From an uncultured Prevotella sp. (GTDB lineage: Bacteria; Bacteroidota; Bacteroidia; Bacteroidales; Bacteroidaceae): DNA of 20,186 bases. The stretch covers positions 1 to 20,186 of the forward strand of contig CAMOTK010000008.1 in assembly GCA_946625715.1 (NCBI GenBank), in the 5' to 3' direction. The number at the start of each line of letters is the position of its first letter. The first letter of the stretch is position 1. Shown in pieces: positions 5,877 to 15,300 of this stretch. Both the position numbers and the translations under genes were made by a program. The notes below the pieces were generated by a model that saw only the letters and a program-made list of their open reading frames with translations, was not told the DNA's origin and made no database searches.

Positions 5877-8800
5877 TCATTGTATTTCGAGGGTAGAAAA
5901 CTCGAGCCCCTTGCCTTTGACCACCACCTGATAGGTGCCGGCATTGATTTGGGTGCCGGTGGTGGTGGAGAGCATCTTGAACTTCTTCGGCGTGGGTGGG
6001 AAGGTCACTTCGCGGTCGACGAGCACGGCCTTTTTCACGTCGGTGATGGTCAGACGGGCTTTCACGGGGACGCCACTCTCGTTCTTGTACTTAAAGCGCA
6101 GGGCGTACTCCTGGCCCAAGCCGGGCTTGATTTGCCACTGGCCGGTACCGGCCTTCACAGGCTCGTAGGCTGTGGCCGGACGAGCTTCGGTGTCCTTGGG
6201 CAGTTTTTCCTTGGGCAACTTCTCCATGACCTGATGGTCGAGGGCCTTCCAAGAGAAGGGCGACATGGCCGGCATGGCCTGCACGATGTTCTGCTCCTTG
6301 GTGGCAATGGCAATGGCGCAGACAACGGCCTGTCCGGCTTTCACCTCGGGGAACGAGATGCGCAACCGACCGTTCTTGGCCTTGGCCTTCACCACGCGCT
6401 TCATGGCACCGCAGTAGCCAGCCTCGGCCCAGGGGTCGACATCGGGGCAGACCACCTCGCCGTTGACGGCTATGCTGAAGATGCGCAGACCCTCGTAGTC
6501 GCCGCCCACACGCTGACTGCGGCCGTGCCAAGGCTCCATGGTGTAGATTTCGACGAGATACTCACCGTCGTCGACGCTGAAGTCGTACCACAGGCGGTGG
6601 CGACCGAAGCGGAAGTACTGGAACAGCTCGGCATCCTTTGTGCCGCGAATGGGTTCGGCAATGTGGCGTTGCGAGGCCTGGTAGGGGTTGAGGCCTTCGA
6701 AGTCTTGTGCCCATGAGTGGCTGAACGTCGTGTTGTCCTGCAGCCACATCTGGCCGTAACTGTCGGTGTAGTAGTCGCCGCCGCAGTTGATGCGGTAGAG
6801 GTAGTTCCAGCCCGCAGCCCCTTTGATGAGGTCGTGGTTGCGGTCGGCAGCCGTCACCGTGAGCGGCTGGCCCTCGTCGGGACCATAGTGCTGCTTGTAC
6901 ATATAGTAAGCCTTCGTGGGTTCTTCCCAAATGGTGGTCAGGCCCTTGTAGTTGATGGGGCCAATCTTGTCGACCAGACGGTAGGCGCCGTCGGGCTGCA
7001 CGCGGCCGGGGTTGTCGTGCGACGAGAAGAGCCACTGGAAATGTCCGCAGACGCCCTGCTGGCTCTGGTCGTTGAAGGCTTGTTCGGCCTTCAGGGCCTT
7101 CGTCTCGAGCAGTTTGGTGAAGTTCTCTTCGCTATACTTGGCCTCGCCGTGCAGGTCGATGGTGCGCCAGGCACCATACTCGCCGTTGAGCAGCTGGTTG
7201 GGCTGGCGTAGCTCGTTGTCGTAGTTCTCAGGGTCGCCGCCATAGGTGCCACTCCAGTTCTGGATGACGTTCCAGTCGGAGCCCTCGCCGCCGTTGCAGG
7301 TGGTGATGAGGCGCGAGGTGCCGCAGGTGGGGTCGAGACGGCGAATCAGGTCGCAGCACTCCTGAGCAAACTCCTTGGGCAGCACGCTCTCGTTCTGCAA
7401 GCCCCACAAGACGATGCTGGGCGAGTTGCGGCGCTCCTTAATCCAGCGTACCAGCAGACGCTTGAACGACTGACGGAACTGGGGCGTGTCGTACCAGATG
7501 TGGGCTGAGAACTGGCTCCAGAAGAGCAGGCCCTGCTGGTCGAAGAGTTGCTGATAGAGTAGGTTGTGGGGTTGATGGCCTTCGCGGAAGGCGTTGAAGC
7601 CGGCGTTGCGTATCTGTTTGACGCGGGCTTTAATCTGCTCGTGTGAGAAGGCGTGACTTTGGCCGAACATGTGCTCATATTCGCAGGTGCCGTTGATGAA
7701 CGTGGGCTGACCGTTCAGGTAGAAGCGGTTGTCGTTCTTGGCACCGGCCGACAGTGGCCACGAGGCGGTGCGGATGCCGTAGGGCGTGCGCAGTTCGTCG
7801 GTGGTCTTGCCGCCGCGCTTAATCATGGTCGAGAGGTTGTAGAGGTAGGGATCGCTGAGCGTCCAGCGCTTCGCGTCGGCCACCTTGGCCGCCTGGCGCA
7901 GCATGCGGGTCTCGCCGGGCTGCAGGGTGAGCGTTTCCGACAGGCGGAACACTTGCTTGCCGCTGCTGAGGGTGAACTTGTTGACCAGCTCGATGGCGGC
8001 CGCCTGCTGACTGTAGTTCTTCACTTCTGTCTCGATGAAGACGCTGTCGCAGGCCGTGTTGTTCCAGATGTGTACGCCGAAAGGTTCTACGCGCACTTCG
8101 TCGGTCTCAATCAGTGTGACGGGGCGATAGATGCCCAACGGCTGACTGCCCTCGCTGAAGCCCCACTCCGACGAGCAGCCGCCGCACACCCATGGCGACT
8201 CGGTCTGCAGGGCCGGATGGTCTACGAGGACTTTCAGGTGGTTGTCGCCCGATTGCAGGGCGTCGGTCACGTCGATTGTCCACGACGTGCGCCCAACGAG
8301 TTCTTTCGGATAGCTGTGGCCGTTGAGTGTCACGGTGGCGTAGGTGCCCACGCCTTCGAACATCAGGAAGTAGCGTTTGCCGGCTTTCTTCTCGCTGGCA
8401 AAGGTCTTCTCGTAGGTGGCCTTGCCGTGCAGGTTGCCGTGGCGCAGTTGGCGGTAGCCGTAGTAGTCGTCGAAGTTGTGGGGCAGGTCGATGTGCACCA
8501 CCGAGTCGCCAGCCTCAGGGCAGCGGGCTGTCCAGTTGCGGTTCAGGTTGGTCGTGGTGCGCCGGCCCGTGGCTTCGGGAGCTGGGAAACTCACGGCCGA
8601 GCGGCCCATGGGCACGCTGGTGGCCACGGCGATGCCGCGCTGCTGGGCGTTGTTCACGGCGCAATAGAAGTGGTAGACCACCCCGTTGTGCTTCACCACA
8701 TAGCTCTTATGGGCAAACATCTCGTCGTAGGGCTTGGTGGGGTAGATGAGGTCCGGTCCCTGCCAGTCTTGCCAGTGGATGAGGTCGCGGCTCACAGAGA

Positions 8801-9680
8801 AGGTGTTGAAGGCGTTGTACTTTCTGGCGGGGTTGTAGGCCGAGAAGTAGAACATGACGTAGAGGTCGCCCATGCGCACAATCTGCGCGTCGCCAGTGAT
8901 GATGCCGGGCGCCTCGTGGTAGTAGACGGGGTTGCCCTCGTAGCGCTTCCACTTCTTCAGGTTGTTGCTCAGGGCAATGCCGATGCGCTCGGCTTTCAGG
9001 TTGTTGGCGGGGTTGATGCCACCGGCATTATAGAACATGATAAAGCGCTTGCCGAGCGTCTTCTGCGGGTCGTCGTAGATAGTGCTCTTGTACTGCACTA
9101 ATTTCTCCCACCATTGTACGTCCTTGTCGTTGATGGAGAGCAATGGCTCGTCGTCCGACTGCCACTCATGGGCGGTGCTCACATTGTCCGACGTCCAGGC
9201 CAGACCGATGTTCAGCGGTTCGCGCACGGCCTCGTAGCCCGTGCCGTGGCCACCGATGTAGGTCATCCAATACTTGTTCTTGTACTGGTTGATGGCATAG
9301 GTGCCGCCCCAGGTCCAGTCGATGAGGGCTGGGAAACCGCCGCGCTGGTTCATGTCCCAGCCGCTGTCTTTGTAGGAAAGGATGCGGCCAAGCGTCTGCC
9401 AGTGGAGCAGGTCGTCGGACTGGGCCAGCCACGTCTCGTAGCCGCGGCCGTCGGTGCCTTCCTTGCCGTTGTACACCACGTAGGTCATCAGCCACTTGTC
9501 GCCTTGGCGGAACACCGTGGGGCAGTCTATCTTGTGATAGTTGTCTTGTGGCGCAACTACCATACCATACTTGAACGGTGTCTTCACCTCGTCGTAGATG
9601 CGTTGCATGTCGATGTCGTCGACGGCCCATGCGCCGAGCATCATGCACACTGAAAGGAACGTCAGGAAGTGTCTCTTCAT
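5877..9680 (-). CDS. Bimodular propeller (GH137-like)-GH2 glycosidase
   Basis: The 1,267-residue protein carries two likely catalytic modules. After a signal peptide (cleavage near AWA-V, residue 19) come a five-bladed propeller-like module (21-365) with DCPTVFRQGDKWLM, AQSDDLLHW and YHEAPGIITGDAQ, then a GH2 enzyme: sugar-binding sandwich (376-530), Ig-like domain and TIM barrel (650-930) with acid/base E764 in GLQNES and nucleophile E834 in LLNGEYG. A malectin-like domain (about 1010-1128), a short KLPK-repeat linker and a C-terminal beta-sandwich end it. The order matches, from memory, BT0996 of Bacteroides thetaiotaomicron, where GH137 is a beta-L-arabinofuranosidase and GH2 a beta-glucuronidase acting on RG-II chains B and A. 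The neighbouring GH138-like gene supports this. I could not assign the propeller's catalytic residues, so GH43 is an alternative for that module. LSVC at 9-12 is not a good lipobox. Confidence 0.8.
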   Translation of the reverse strand: MKRHFLTFLSVCMMLGAWAVDDIDMQRIYDEVKTPFKYGMVVAPQDNYHKIDCPTVFRQGDKWLMTYVVYNGKEGTDGRGYETWLAQSDDLLHWQTLGRILSYKDSGWDMNQRGGFPALIDWTWGGTYAINQYKNKYWMTYIGGHGTGYEAVREPLNIGLAWTSDNVSTAHEWQSDDEPLLSINDKDVQWWEKLVQYKSTIYDDPQKTLGKRFIMFYNAGGINPANNLKAERIGIALSNNLKKWKRYEGNPVYYHEAPGIITGDAQIVRMGDLYVMFYFSAYNPARKYNAFNTFSVSRDLIHWQDWQGPDLIYPTKPYDEMFAHKSYVVKHNGVVYHFYCAVNNAQQRGIAVATSVPMGRSAVSFPAPEATGRRTTTNLNRNWTARCPEAGDSVVHIDLPHNFDDYYGYRQLRHGNLHGKATYEKTFASEKKAGKRYFLMFEGVGTYATVTLNGHSYPKELVGRTSWTIDVTDALQSGDNHLKVLVDHPALQTESPWVCGGCSSEWGFSEGSQPLGIYRPVTLIETDEVRVEPFGVHIWNNTACDSVFIETEVKNYSQQAAAIELVNKFTLSSGKQVFRLSETLTLQPGETRMLRQAAKVADAKRWTLSDPYLYNLSTMIKRGGKTTDELRTPYGIRTASWPLSAGAKNDNRFYLNGQPTFINGTCEYEHMFGQSHAFSHEQIKARVKQIRNAGFNAFREGHQPHNLLYQQLFDQQGLLFWSQFSAHIWYDTPQFRQSFKRLLVRWIKERRNSPSIVLWGLQNESVLPKEFAQECCDLIRRLDPTCGTSRLITTCNGGEGSDWNVIQNWSGTYGGDPENYDNELRQPNQLLNGEYGAWRTIDLHGEAKYSEENFTKLLETKALKAEQAFNDQSQQGVCGHFQWLFSSHDNPGRVQPDGAYRLVDKIGPINYKGLTTIWEEPTKAYYMYKQHYGPDEGQPLTVTAADRNHDLIKGAAGWNYLYRINCGGDYYTDSYGQMWLQDNTTFSHSWAQDFEGLNPYQASQRHIAEPIRGTKDAELFQYFRFGRHRLWYDFSVDDGEYLVEIYTMEPWHGRSQRVGGDYEGLRIFSIAVNGEVVCPDVDPWAEAGYCGAMKRVVKAKAKNGRLRISFPEVKAGQAVVCAIAIATKEQNIVQAMPAMSPFSWKALDHQVMEKLPKEKLPKDTEARPATAYEPVKAGTGQWQIKPGLGQEYALRFKYKNESGVPVKARLTITDVKKAVLVDREVTFPPTPKKFKMLSTTTGTQINAGTYQVVVKGKGLEFSTLEIQ

Positions 9681-9693
9681 TTGTTTTTTTTCT

Positions 9694-12342
9694 TTATTTC
9701 ATGAATAGCCAGTCTACTTCGTTGCCACCGCCGTTGAGGCCACAGTCGCGCGGCTTGATGTCGGAGGCGGTGAAGCCGGCTACGAGGATGATGCCGCGGG
9801 GCAGGCGCAGGGTGTGTCGGCCGGCGGGCATGTGGTAGCCGTGGATGTTGATTTTAGGCATCTGCACCAGGCTCAGCGCATTGGTGAGAATAGGCTCGGC
9901 CTGTCCGTATTCGTTGCCCGTGGCATCGACCTCGAGCTTCGGCGGACGGGCCCATTTGTTATCGTCGTCGTTGAAGAAGCCCACCAGCAGTTTTACGGGC
10001 CGCTCGGTCTCGAACGCAATGGTTGTGCCCTTTATGCGCGTGGTGTCGCGGTTGAGCACGATGGCCTGCATGCCAGTCAGTTCGGGTGCCACAGAGTCGA
10101 CGGGGGTGTCCTGACGGCGCTCAAAGAGGATGGCGCCCTTCTGCAGTGGCACGGTCTTGTGGGCCGACAGCAACTTGACCTGTGCCGGCTGTGCCGGACT
10201 AATCACGATGTTCTTGTCGGTGGCGGCAGGGTGCTTCAGCTTGTAGAGATTCTCCTTGAAGGCTTCAAGTTCTTCCTTGTAGACCGTCTCCAGTTCGGTC
10301 CATGTGCACATCTTGCCACCGTCGCCGCCGACAGGAATGCGGCGGTGAGAGGTCTGCATGGAGTTGGCGTAGAGATAGGTCTCGGCAGTCTGCTCGGCCA
10401 GCTGGTGCCAGCACGCCAGGCTCCGCTCCATGAACGGCAGGGCCAGGTCGAGATACTTCACGTCTTTCGTCCATTTGTAGTTCAGCACGTGCTGTGCTGC
10501 CATAATCTTATAGCGGAACGACTCGGCAAAGAGGCAGTAGTACGTGAAGTCCTGTTTTACGCGCTGGAACTCATCCTGATGGCGTGTGGGAACGGCAGTG
10601 ATGGCTTCCACCGCACTGACGGCGGTCTCGCCGTGGCGCAGACATTGGTCGACAATGTCGAGCGGCAGTTCACCGACGTGGGCTTCGCCCTTCCATTCCT
10701 TTTCTACATACTCAATGAGCTTTTCGCCCTCGGGACCGCAACTCTCATAGAAGCCGTGGTAGATATTGAACTTATAGGGATTGACCAGCTGGGCCATCTT
10801 CATGCCCAATAGCAGTGTCTGGCGGTTGCCTTCGGTGATGCCGAAGCGGCGCAACAGCTTCGGTGCAATCTCGCCCGCTTCGTCGTAGGCTTTCAGCAGT
10901 AGGGCAGCGTCGTCGGTAGAGAAACCGTAGTAGTCGGCCAGCTCCTGCTTCCAGTAGTCCTCATCGTTGCCGCGGTCTTGTTTCCAGGCATAGCGCCCCC
11001 ATGCTCTGTACCACATCCAGTCGCGGTCTATCTGCTTCAGGCGCCCGCCATTGGGCAGCCGGTCGGCCGTATAGGGATAGTCCCAGTAGTTGGCCTGCGG
11101 GTAGAGGTGCAGACCGTTGGCGTGGTGCACCTCGTGCATGGCCTTCACCGTCTTCTGCGTAAAGAGTGGCGAAGCCCAGCGCCACGGCTCCAGGTTAGCC
11201 AGAATGTGTACGTTCTCGATGTGGATAGGCGCAGCGGCAGCCAACTGCCGGTGGGTCTCCGACCACGGGCCGCGGGGCTGATAGGTGGTGAGGCTTTCGC
11301 CGTTGTACTTCGACATGGTGTAGATGTTGGGGTAGAGGGGCAGCGACTCGCGAAGTACACGTGGGCCGTCGGTGTCGTGCGAACGGAGCACCACGGGCGG
11401 AATGTCGGTGCGGCCGCGGGCTGCCAGTCCGTCTTTGATACCGGGAATAATCGTTTCCTTCATCCACGTGATGTCGTCTTCAATGGTGGCCATGGCCTCG
11501 CCCAGGCAAACCAGGAAGCCGATGTTGGGATACTTCTCCACAAAGGCGGCAATCGACTTGCGGGTGTAGTCGCTGATAAGTGGTGTGATGGGACGGTTGC
11601 GGTCTTGTGTCTTCAGACCATAGTGGTCGGCAAAGGGTTTCGACAGCAGGATGTTGTAGAACATCTGAATGACGAAGATGCCGCGCTTGTCGGCCTCGCT
11701 GGTCAAGAACGAAAAGACCTCTTCGTTCTTCTTAAACGTCTCCTCGTCGACTTCAAGGGCGAAGGGATAGTCCTTCAGTTTCACGAGCGAGGCGAAGGGA
11801 TGACCGTTCCAGAGGTAGAGCGAGTTCATCTTGTTCTCGACCATCATGTCGAGATACTTCACCCACTCCTGCTTGTCGTAGAACCAGGGGAAGTTTTCCG
11901 GCGTATAAGGATACTCATAGACGGCATGGCCAGGCAGGAAAACGGTCTTCTGAATACCGATACACGTGCCGCGCATCAGCATTTCCGGCTGTTCGGCCGT
12001 AGGCTGGATGTTGAAGTTGCCGGCTTTCTTCACGCGGTCGGCCAACTCCACACAACCATAGATGACACCCGTGCCGTCGTTGCCCGTCACCGTGATGCCT
12101 TTCTTGTCGCAGGCAATGGCATAGCCCTCGGCCGGTCCGGTGGCCGTGTTGCTGAGCGTAATCTTCACGTCGCCCTTCTTCTTGGTCACGTTGTAGCCCA
12201 TGTCGGCCAGTTTCTTCTGCAGATATTGGGCGGCATAAAGCTCGCGGTTGGAAGCCTTCTTGGCTGTGCTGATGCTGACGGTCTGGGCCTCAATGGTCAA
12301 GGCAACCATGGCCAATGCCAGTGTGATGAGTCCTTTTTTCAT
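9694..12342 (-). CDS. GH138-like alpha-D-galacturonidase
   Basis: This is a periplasmic glycosidase probably removing alpha-linked galacturonic acid from the rhamnose of RG-II chain A. The 882 residues comprise a signal peptide (cut near IEA-Q, 19), a small alpha/beta domain like those of GH20/GH67/GH115 (22-110, ending GTGVIYGCVELADRV), a TIM barrel (about 120-450), an alpha-helical region (450-700) and a C-terminal beta-sandwich. Candidate catalytic glutamates are E282 (CLGEAM) and E349 (KYNGES). Their spacing of 67 equals that of the pair E294/E361 I recall for a characterised GH138 enzyme. In B. thetaiotaomicron the GH138 gene BT0997 is next to the GH137-GH2 gene BT0996, the same pairing as here. 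Automated annotation might call it an alpha-glucuronidase (GH67-like) because of the N-terminal domain. It lies 10 nt after the upstream gene and 13 nt before the next. Confidence 0.7.
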   Translation of the reverse strand: MKKGLITLALAMVALTIEAQTVSISTAKKASNRELYAAQYLQKKLADMGYNVTKKKGDVKITLSNTATGPAEGYAIACDKKGITVTGNDGTGVIYGCVELADRVKKAGNFNIQPTAEQPEMLMRGTCIGIQKTVFLPGHAVYEYPYTPENFPWFYDKQEWVKYLDMMVENKMNSLYLWNGHPFASLVKLKDYPFALEVDEETFKKNEEVFSFLTSEADKRGIFVIQMFYNILLSKPFADHYGLKTQDRNRPITPLISDYTRKSIAAFVEKYPNIGFLVCLGEAMATIEDDITWMKETIIPGIKDGLAARGRTDIPPVVLRSHDTDGPRVLRESLPLYPNIYTMSKYNGESLTTYQPRGPWSETHRQLAAAAPIHIENVHILANLEPWRWASPLFTQKTVKAMHEVHHANGLHLYPQANYWDYPYTADRLPNGGRLKQIDRDWMWYRAWGRYAWKQDRGNDEDYWKQELADYYGFSTDDAALLLKAYDEAGEIAPKLLRRFGITEGNRQTLLLGMKMAQLVNPYKFNIYHGFYESCGPEGEKLIEYVEKEWKGEAHVGELPLDIVDQCLRHGETAVSAVEAITAVPTRHQDEFQRVKQDFTYYCLFAESFRYKIMAAQHVLNYKWTKDVKYLDLALPFMERSLACWHQLAEQTAETYLYANSMQTSHRRIPVGGDGGKMCTWTELETVYKEELEAFKENLYKLKHPAATDKNIVISPAQPAQVKLLSAHKTVPLQKGAILFERRQDTPVDSVAPELTGMQAIVLNRDTTRIKGTTIAFETERPVKLLVGFFNDDDNKWARPPKLEVDATGNEYGQAEPILTNALSLVQMPKINIHGYHMPAGRHTLRLPRGIILVAGFTASDIKPRDCGLNGGGNEVDWLFMK

Positions 12343-12352
12343 TTCCGAATGA

Positions 12353-15300
12353 TTACTTTAGTTTGTTCAGGTCGAGTTCTTTGAACACGATGCGCTTGCG
12401 GCGCCAGGTATAGGTGCAGTACACATGACCGTTCTTGCCTTCGATGATGGCGGGGTAGGAGTACTGGTCGATGGGCGAGTCTTCGAGCGTCACGGCATGC
12501 TGCCACTTCTGTCCGTCGTTGCTGACGGCAATGGAGAGCGGCGTGCGCGGTCCCTTCTTGGTCAGGGGCAGCGTCTCGAAGTTGTTGTAGATGAGCACGT
12601 GCTGGCCCTGCTTGGTGGTCACGGCGTCGGTGCCGCTCTGGTTGTTCTCCACCTCAGAGAGCGTTACGGGCGTCCACGTTTCGCCTTGGTCGCTGGAGAA
12701 CGAGGTGGCCAGTCGGGCGTTGTGGGTGCGCATGAGCACTTGCAGACGGCCATCCTTCAGTTGCAGGAACGACGGCTGGATGCAGTCGATGGGGTGCGGC
12801 TGGTTGTCGTCGGTCTTGGTGGCCACGGTCGATTCTACGGGGATGTATTTCCACTGGTTGCTCTTCAGGTCGAGCATTTCCACGTGGAAGCGCCAGCCGT
12901 TGCCTTCGGTAGAAGAACCGCAGAGCAGGCGGTCGCCCAACAGCAGGGGTTTGTTCTTGATGGGACCAAGGAAAGCGCGGCCTTCAGCGTCGGTGGGCAG
13001 CGGTTCCTTGTCGCTCCAGGTGCGGCCGCCGTCCTTCGACTTGCTGAGCCAGCCCGTCCAGTCGCCTACCGACGAGCCAATCTTGAAGAAGAGCCACAGT
13101 TCGCCGTTGGGCATTTCAAACAGCACGGGGTTCCAGCACGACTTGCGCTTCAGCGTTTCGGGAACGTTCTGCAGTCGGGTGGTCTTCGTGGTGTAGTCGT
13201 AGTTCTCCTCGTCGGTCAGGCCCTTGGTCTTGGCCTTCTTCCAACTGCTCTGTCGGATAGGTCCTTTGGCGGCAGGCGTGGTCTCGGCGTTCATGCCCGA
13301 CAGGCCAGCCTTTGCGGCACGCGCATCGCTCAGGTCGAGCACGCCGTCGGCAGCCAGAATGGGCTTGCTCCACACGTTGCTGCCCTTCTTCTTGATGTTC
13401 ACCCAGATGCAGACATCCGGGTCGCGCTCGTGAGTGCCGCCGAAGTAGCCGGCCACGAGGTCGCCGTTCTTCAGTTCCACGATGGTCGAGGCATGGGCTT
13501 CGGGGAAGTAGGTGTGCTCATAGAGGAACTCGTCGGCCACGATGGCGGCATCGGATGTGGGAATATCGACGTTGAAGTCGTAGCTGCCCGAGCCGATGGT
13601 CTTCACCTCGCCGCCGGGCAGACAGACGTCGGCCGTGGTGTTGGCGGGAATCTCCACATGCCACTGCAGCTTCTGCAGCGTCTTCTTCCACTTGCTCACC
13701 ACCTTGCCGTAGGGCGAGTCGTAGCTGGCGTTGGTCCATTCGCAGTCTTGGATGTCGAACGAAGGTTTCAGGGTGATGTGCTTGTAGGCATCGTTGCTGC
13801 GTATGCCGCCCAGATACTGGTAGCACCAGGTGAGCAGGTCGCCTAAGAGCATGACGTGGTTGCCGCTGTTCATGCGCGGGTTGGCCTTGTCGCCGTTCCA
13901 CAGTTCCCAAATCGTTGTAGCACCCTGTTCGGCCATGTAGCCCCACGAGGGATAGCTCTTCTGCGTGGCCACGAGCCAAGCCACATCGCTGAAGCCATTG
14001 TCGCTGAGACCGCGGAGCAGCCATGAGATGCCGATGACGCCGCAGGTGACGTGACCATTGCCCGTAGTGATGATGTTGCTCACCACGTTCTTCACCACCT
14101 CAGCCTTGTATTCCTCGGGCACGATGCCGAAGGCCAGCGGCAGCAGGTTGGCCGTGGCCGTGTTGTTGGCATAGAACACAGAGTCGGGGAAGAGCACATG
14201 GCCGGGCCGGGGCGACGTGCCTTTCTTCACGGTAAGGAACTTCTCATTGAACGCCTTCGTCATGGCCTCGCGCTGCGGACGCCAGTAGTCGGCCTCGCAG
14301 CCCCACTGCTCCATGAGCTGCATGGTGCGGATGATGTAGGCCGTGGAGAGCAGGGTGACGTCGGTCTTGCGCGTCGGGTCCTGCGAGTGAATCAGTTCCA
14401 GACTTTCCGGGGGCAGACACCAGTCGGCATACTTGCCGCAGTTGACGATGCCGTTGCGACCATATTCGCCCACGATGTGCTCCACCCACTTCTTGATGGC
14501 CGGATAGCTGCGGTCGATGGCCTCGCGGTTGCCATACTGACGGTAGAGCATGTCGCAGGAGAAGGGCAGGGCGGCAGCCCAGCACACATCGTCGCTGTAA
14601 TAGTTCCAGAAGGCCGGCGCCACGTCGGGAATACAGCCGTCGGTGCGCTGAGCCTCGCAGATGTCGCGCATCCACTTGGTGTAGAGGCGCTCGTTGTTCA
14701 TGAGGAACGACTCGCCCAGCGAGCCCACGGTGCGGTCGCCCAGCCACGGCTGGCGCTCGTCGCGCTGCGGACAGTCGACGGGCATGCCCTTGTAGTTGTC
14801 GGTGATGCCCCACCAGGCGTTCTTCATGACCTTGTTCAGTATCGGACTGGCACACTCGAAGGTGCCGGTCGTCTGCATGTCGTCGGCCACGAGTTCGCCC
14901 ACAATCTCTTCGGCCGTGAGCGAACTGAAGCCCGAGATTTCGGCATACTTGAAGCCGTGGTAGACAAAGGTCGGTGCCCACCAGCGGTCGTTGCCCTCTT
15001 CGCCGTTGCATATATAATAATCGGTAGAGCGGGCGTTGCGGAAGTTGTCGCGATAGAGCGAGCCGTCGGCATTGAGCTTCTCGGCATAGATGATGCGGAT
15101 GGTGTCGCCCTTCTTTCCGTGCATCTTGATTTTCAGCCAGCCGGCAATGTTCTGTCCCAGGTCGACGATGACCGACTTGCCGCGCTTGGTGAGCGACACG
15201 GGCTGAATCTGGCGGAGCACCTTCATGCCCTCGGTCATCTGGCCGCGCAGCATGGCTTGGGGAATGTCGGTGCGCTCGGCCTTCATCCACTGGCTGTCGT

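Noticed and set aside
6190..6230. KLPKEKLPK tandem in the propeller-GH2 protein
   Set aside because: It is a brief duplication in an inter-domain linker, with no sign of an inserted repeat family.
9640..9660. Possible lipobox in the propeller-GH2 signal peptide (LSVC)
   Set aside because: Valine before the cysteine does not fit the usual Gly/Ala, and a good type I site follows at AWA.
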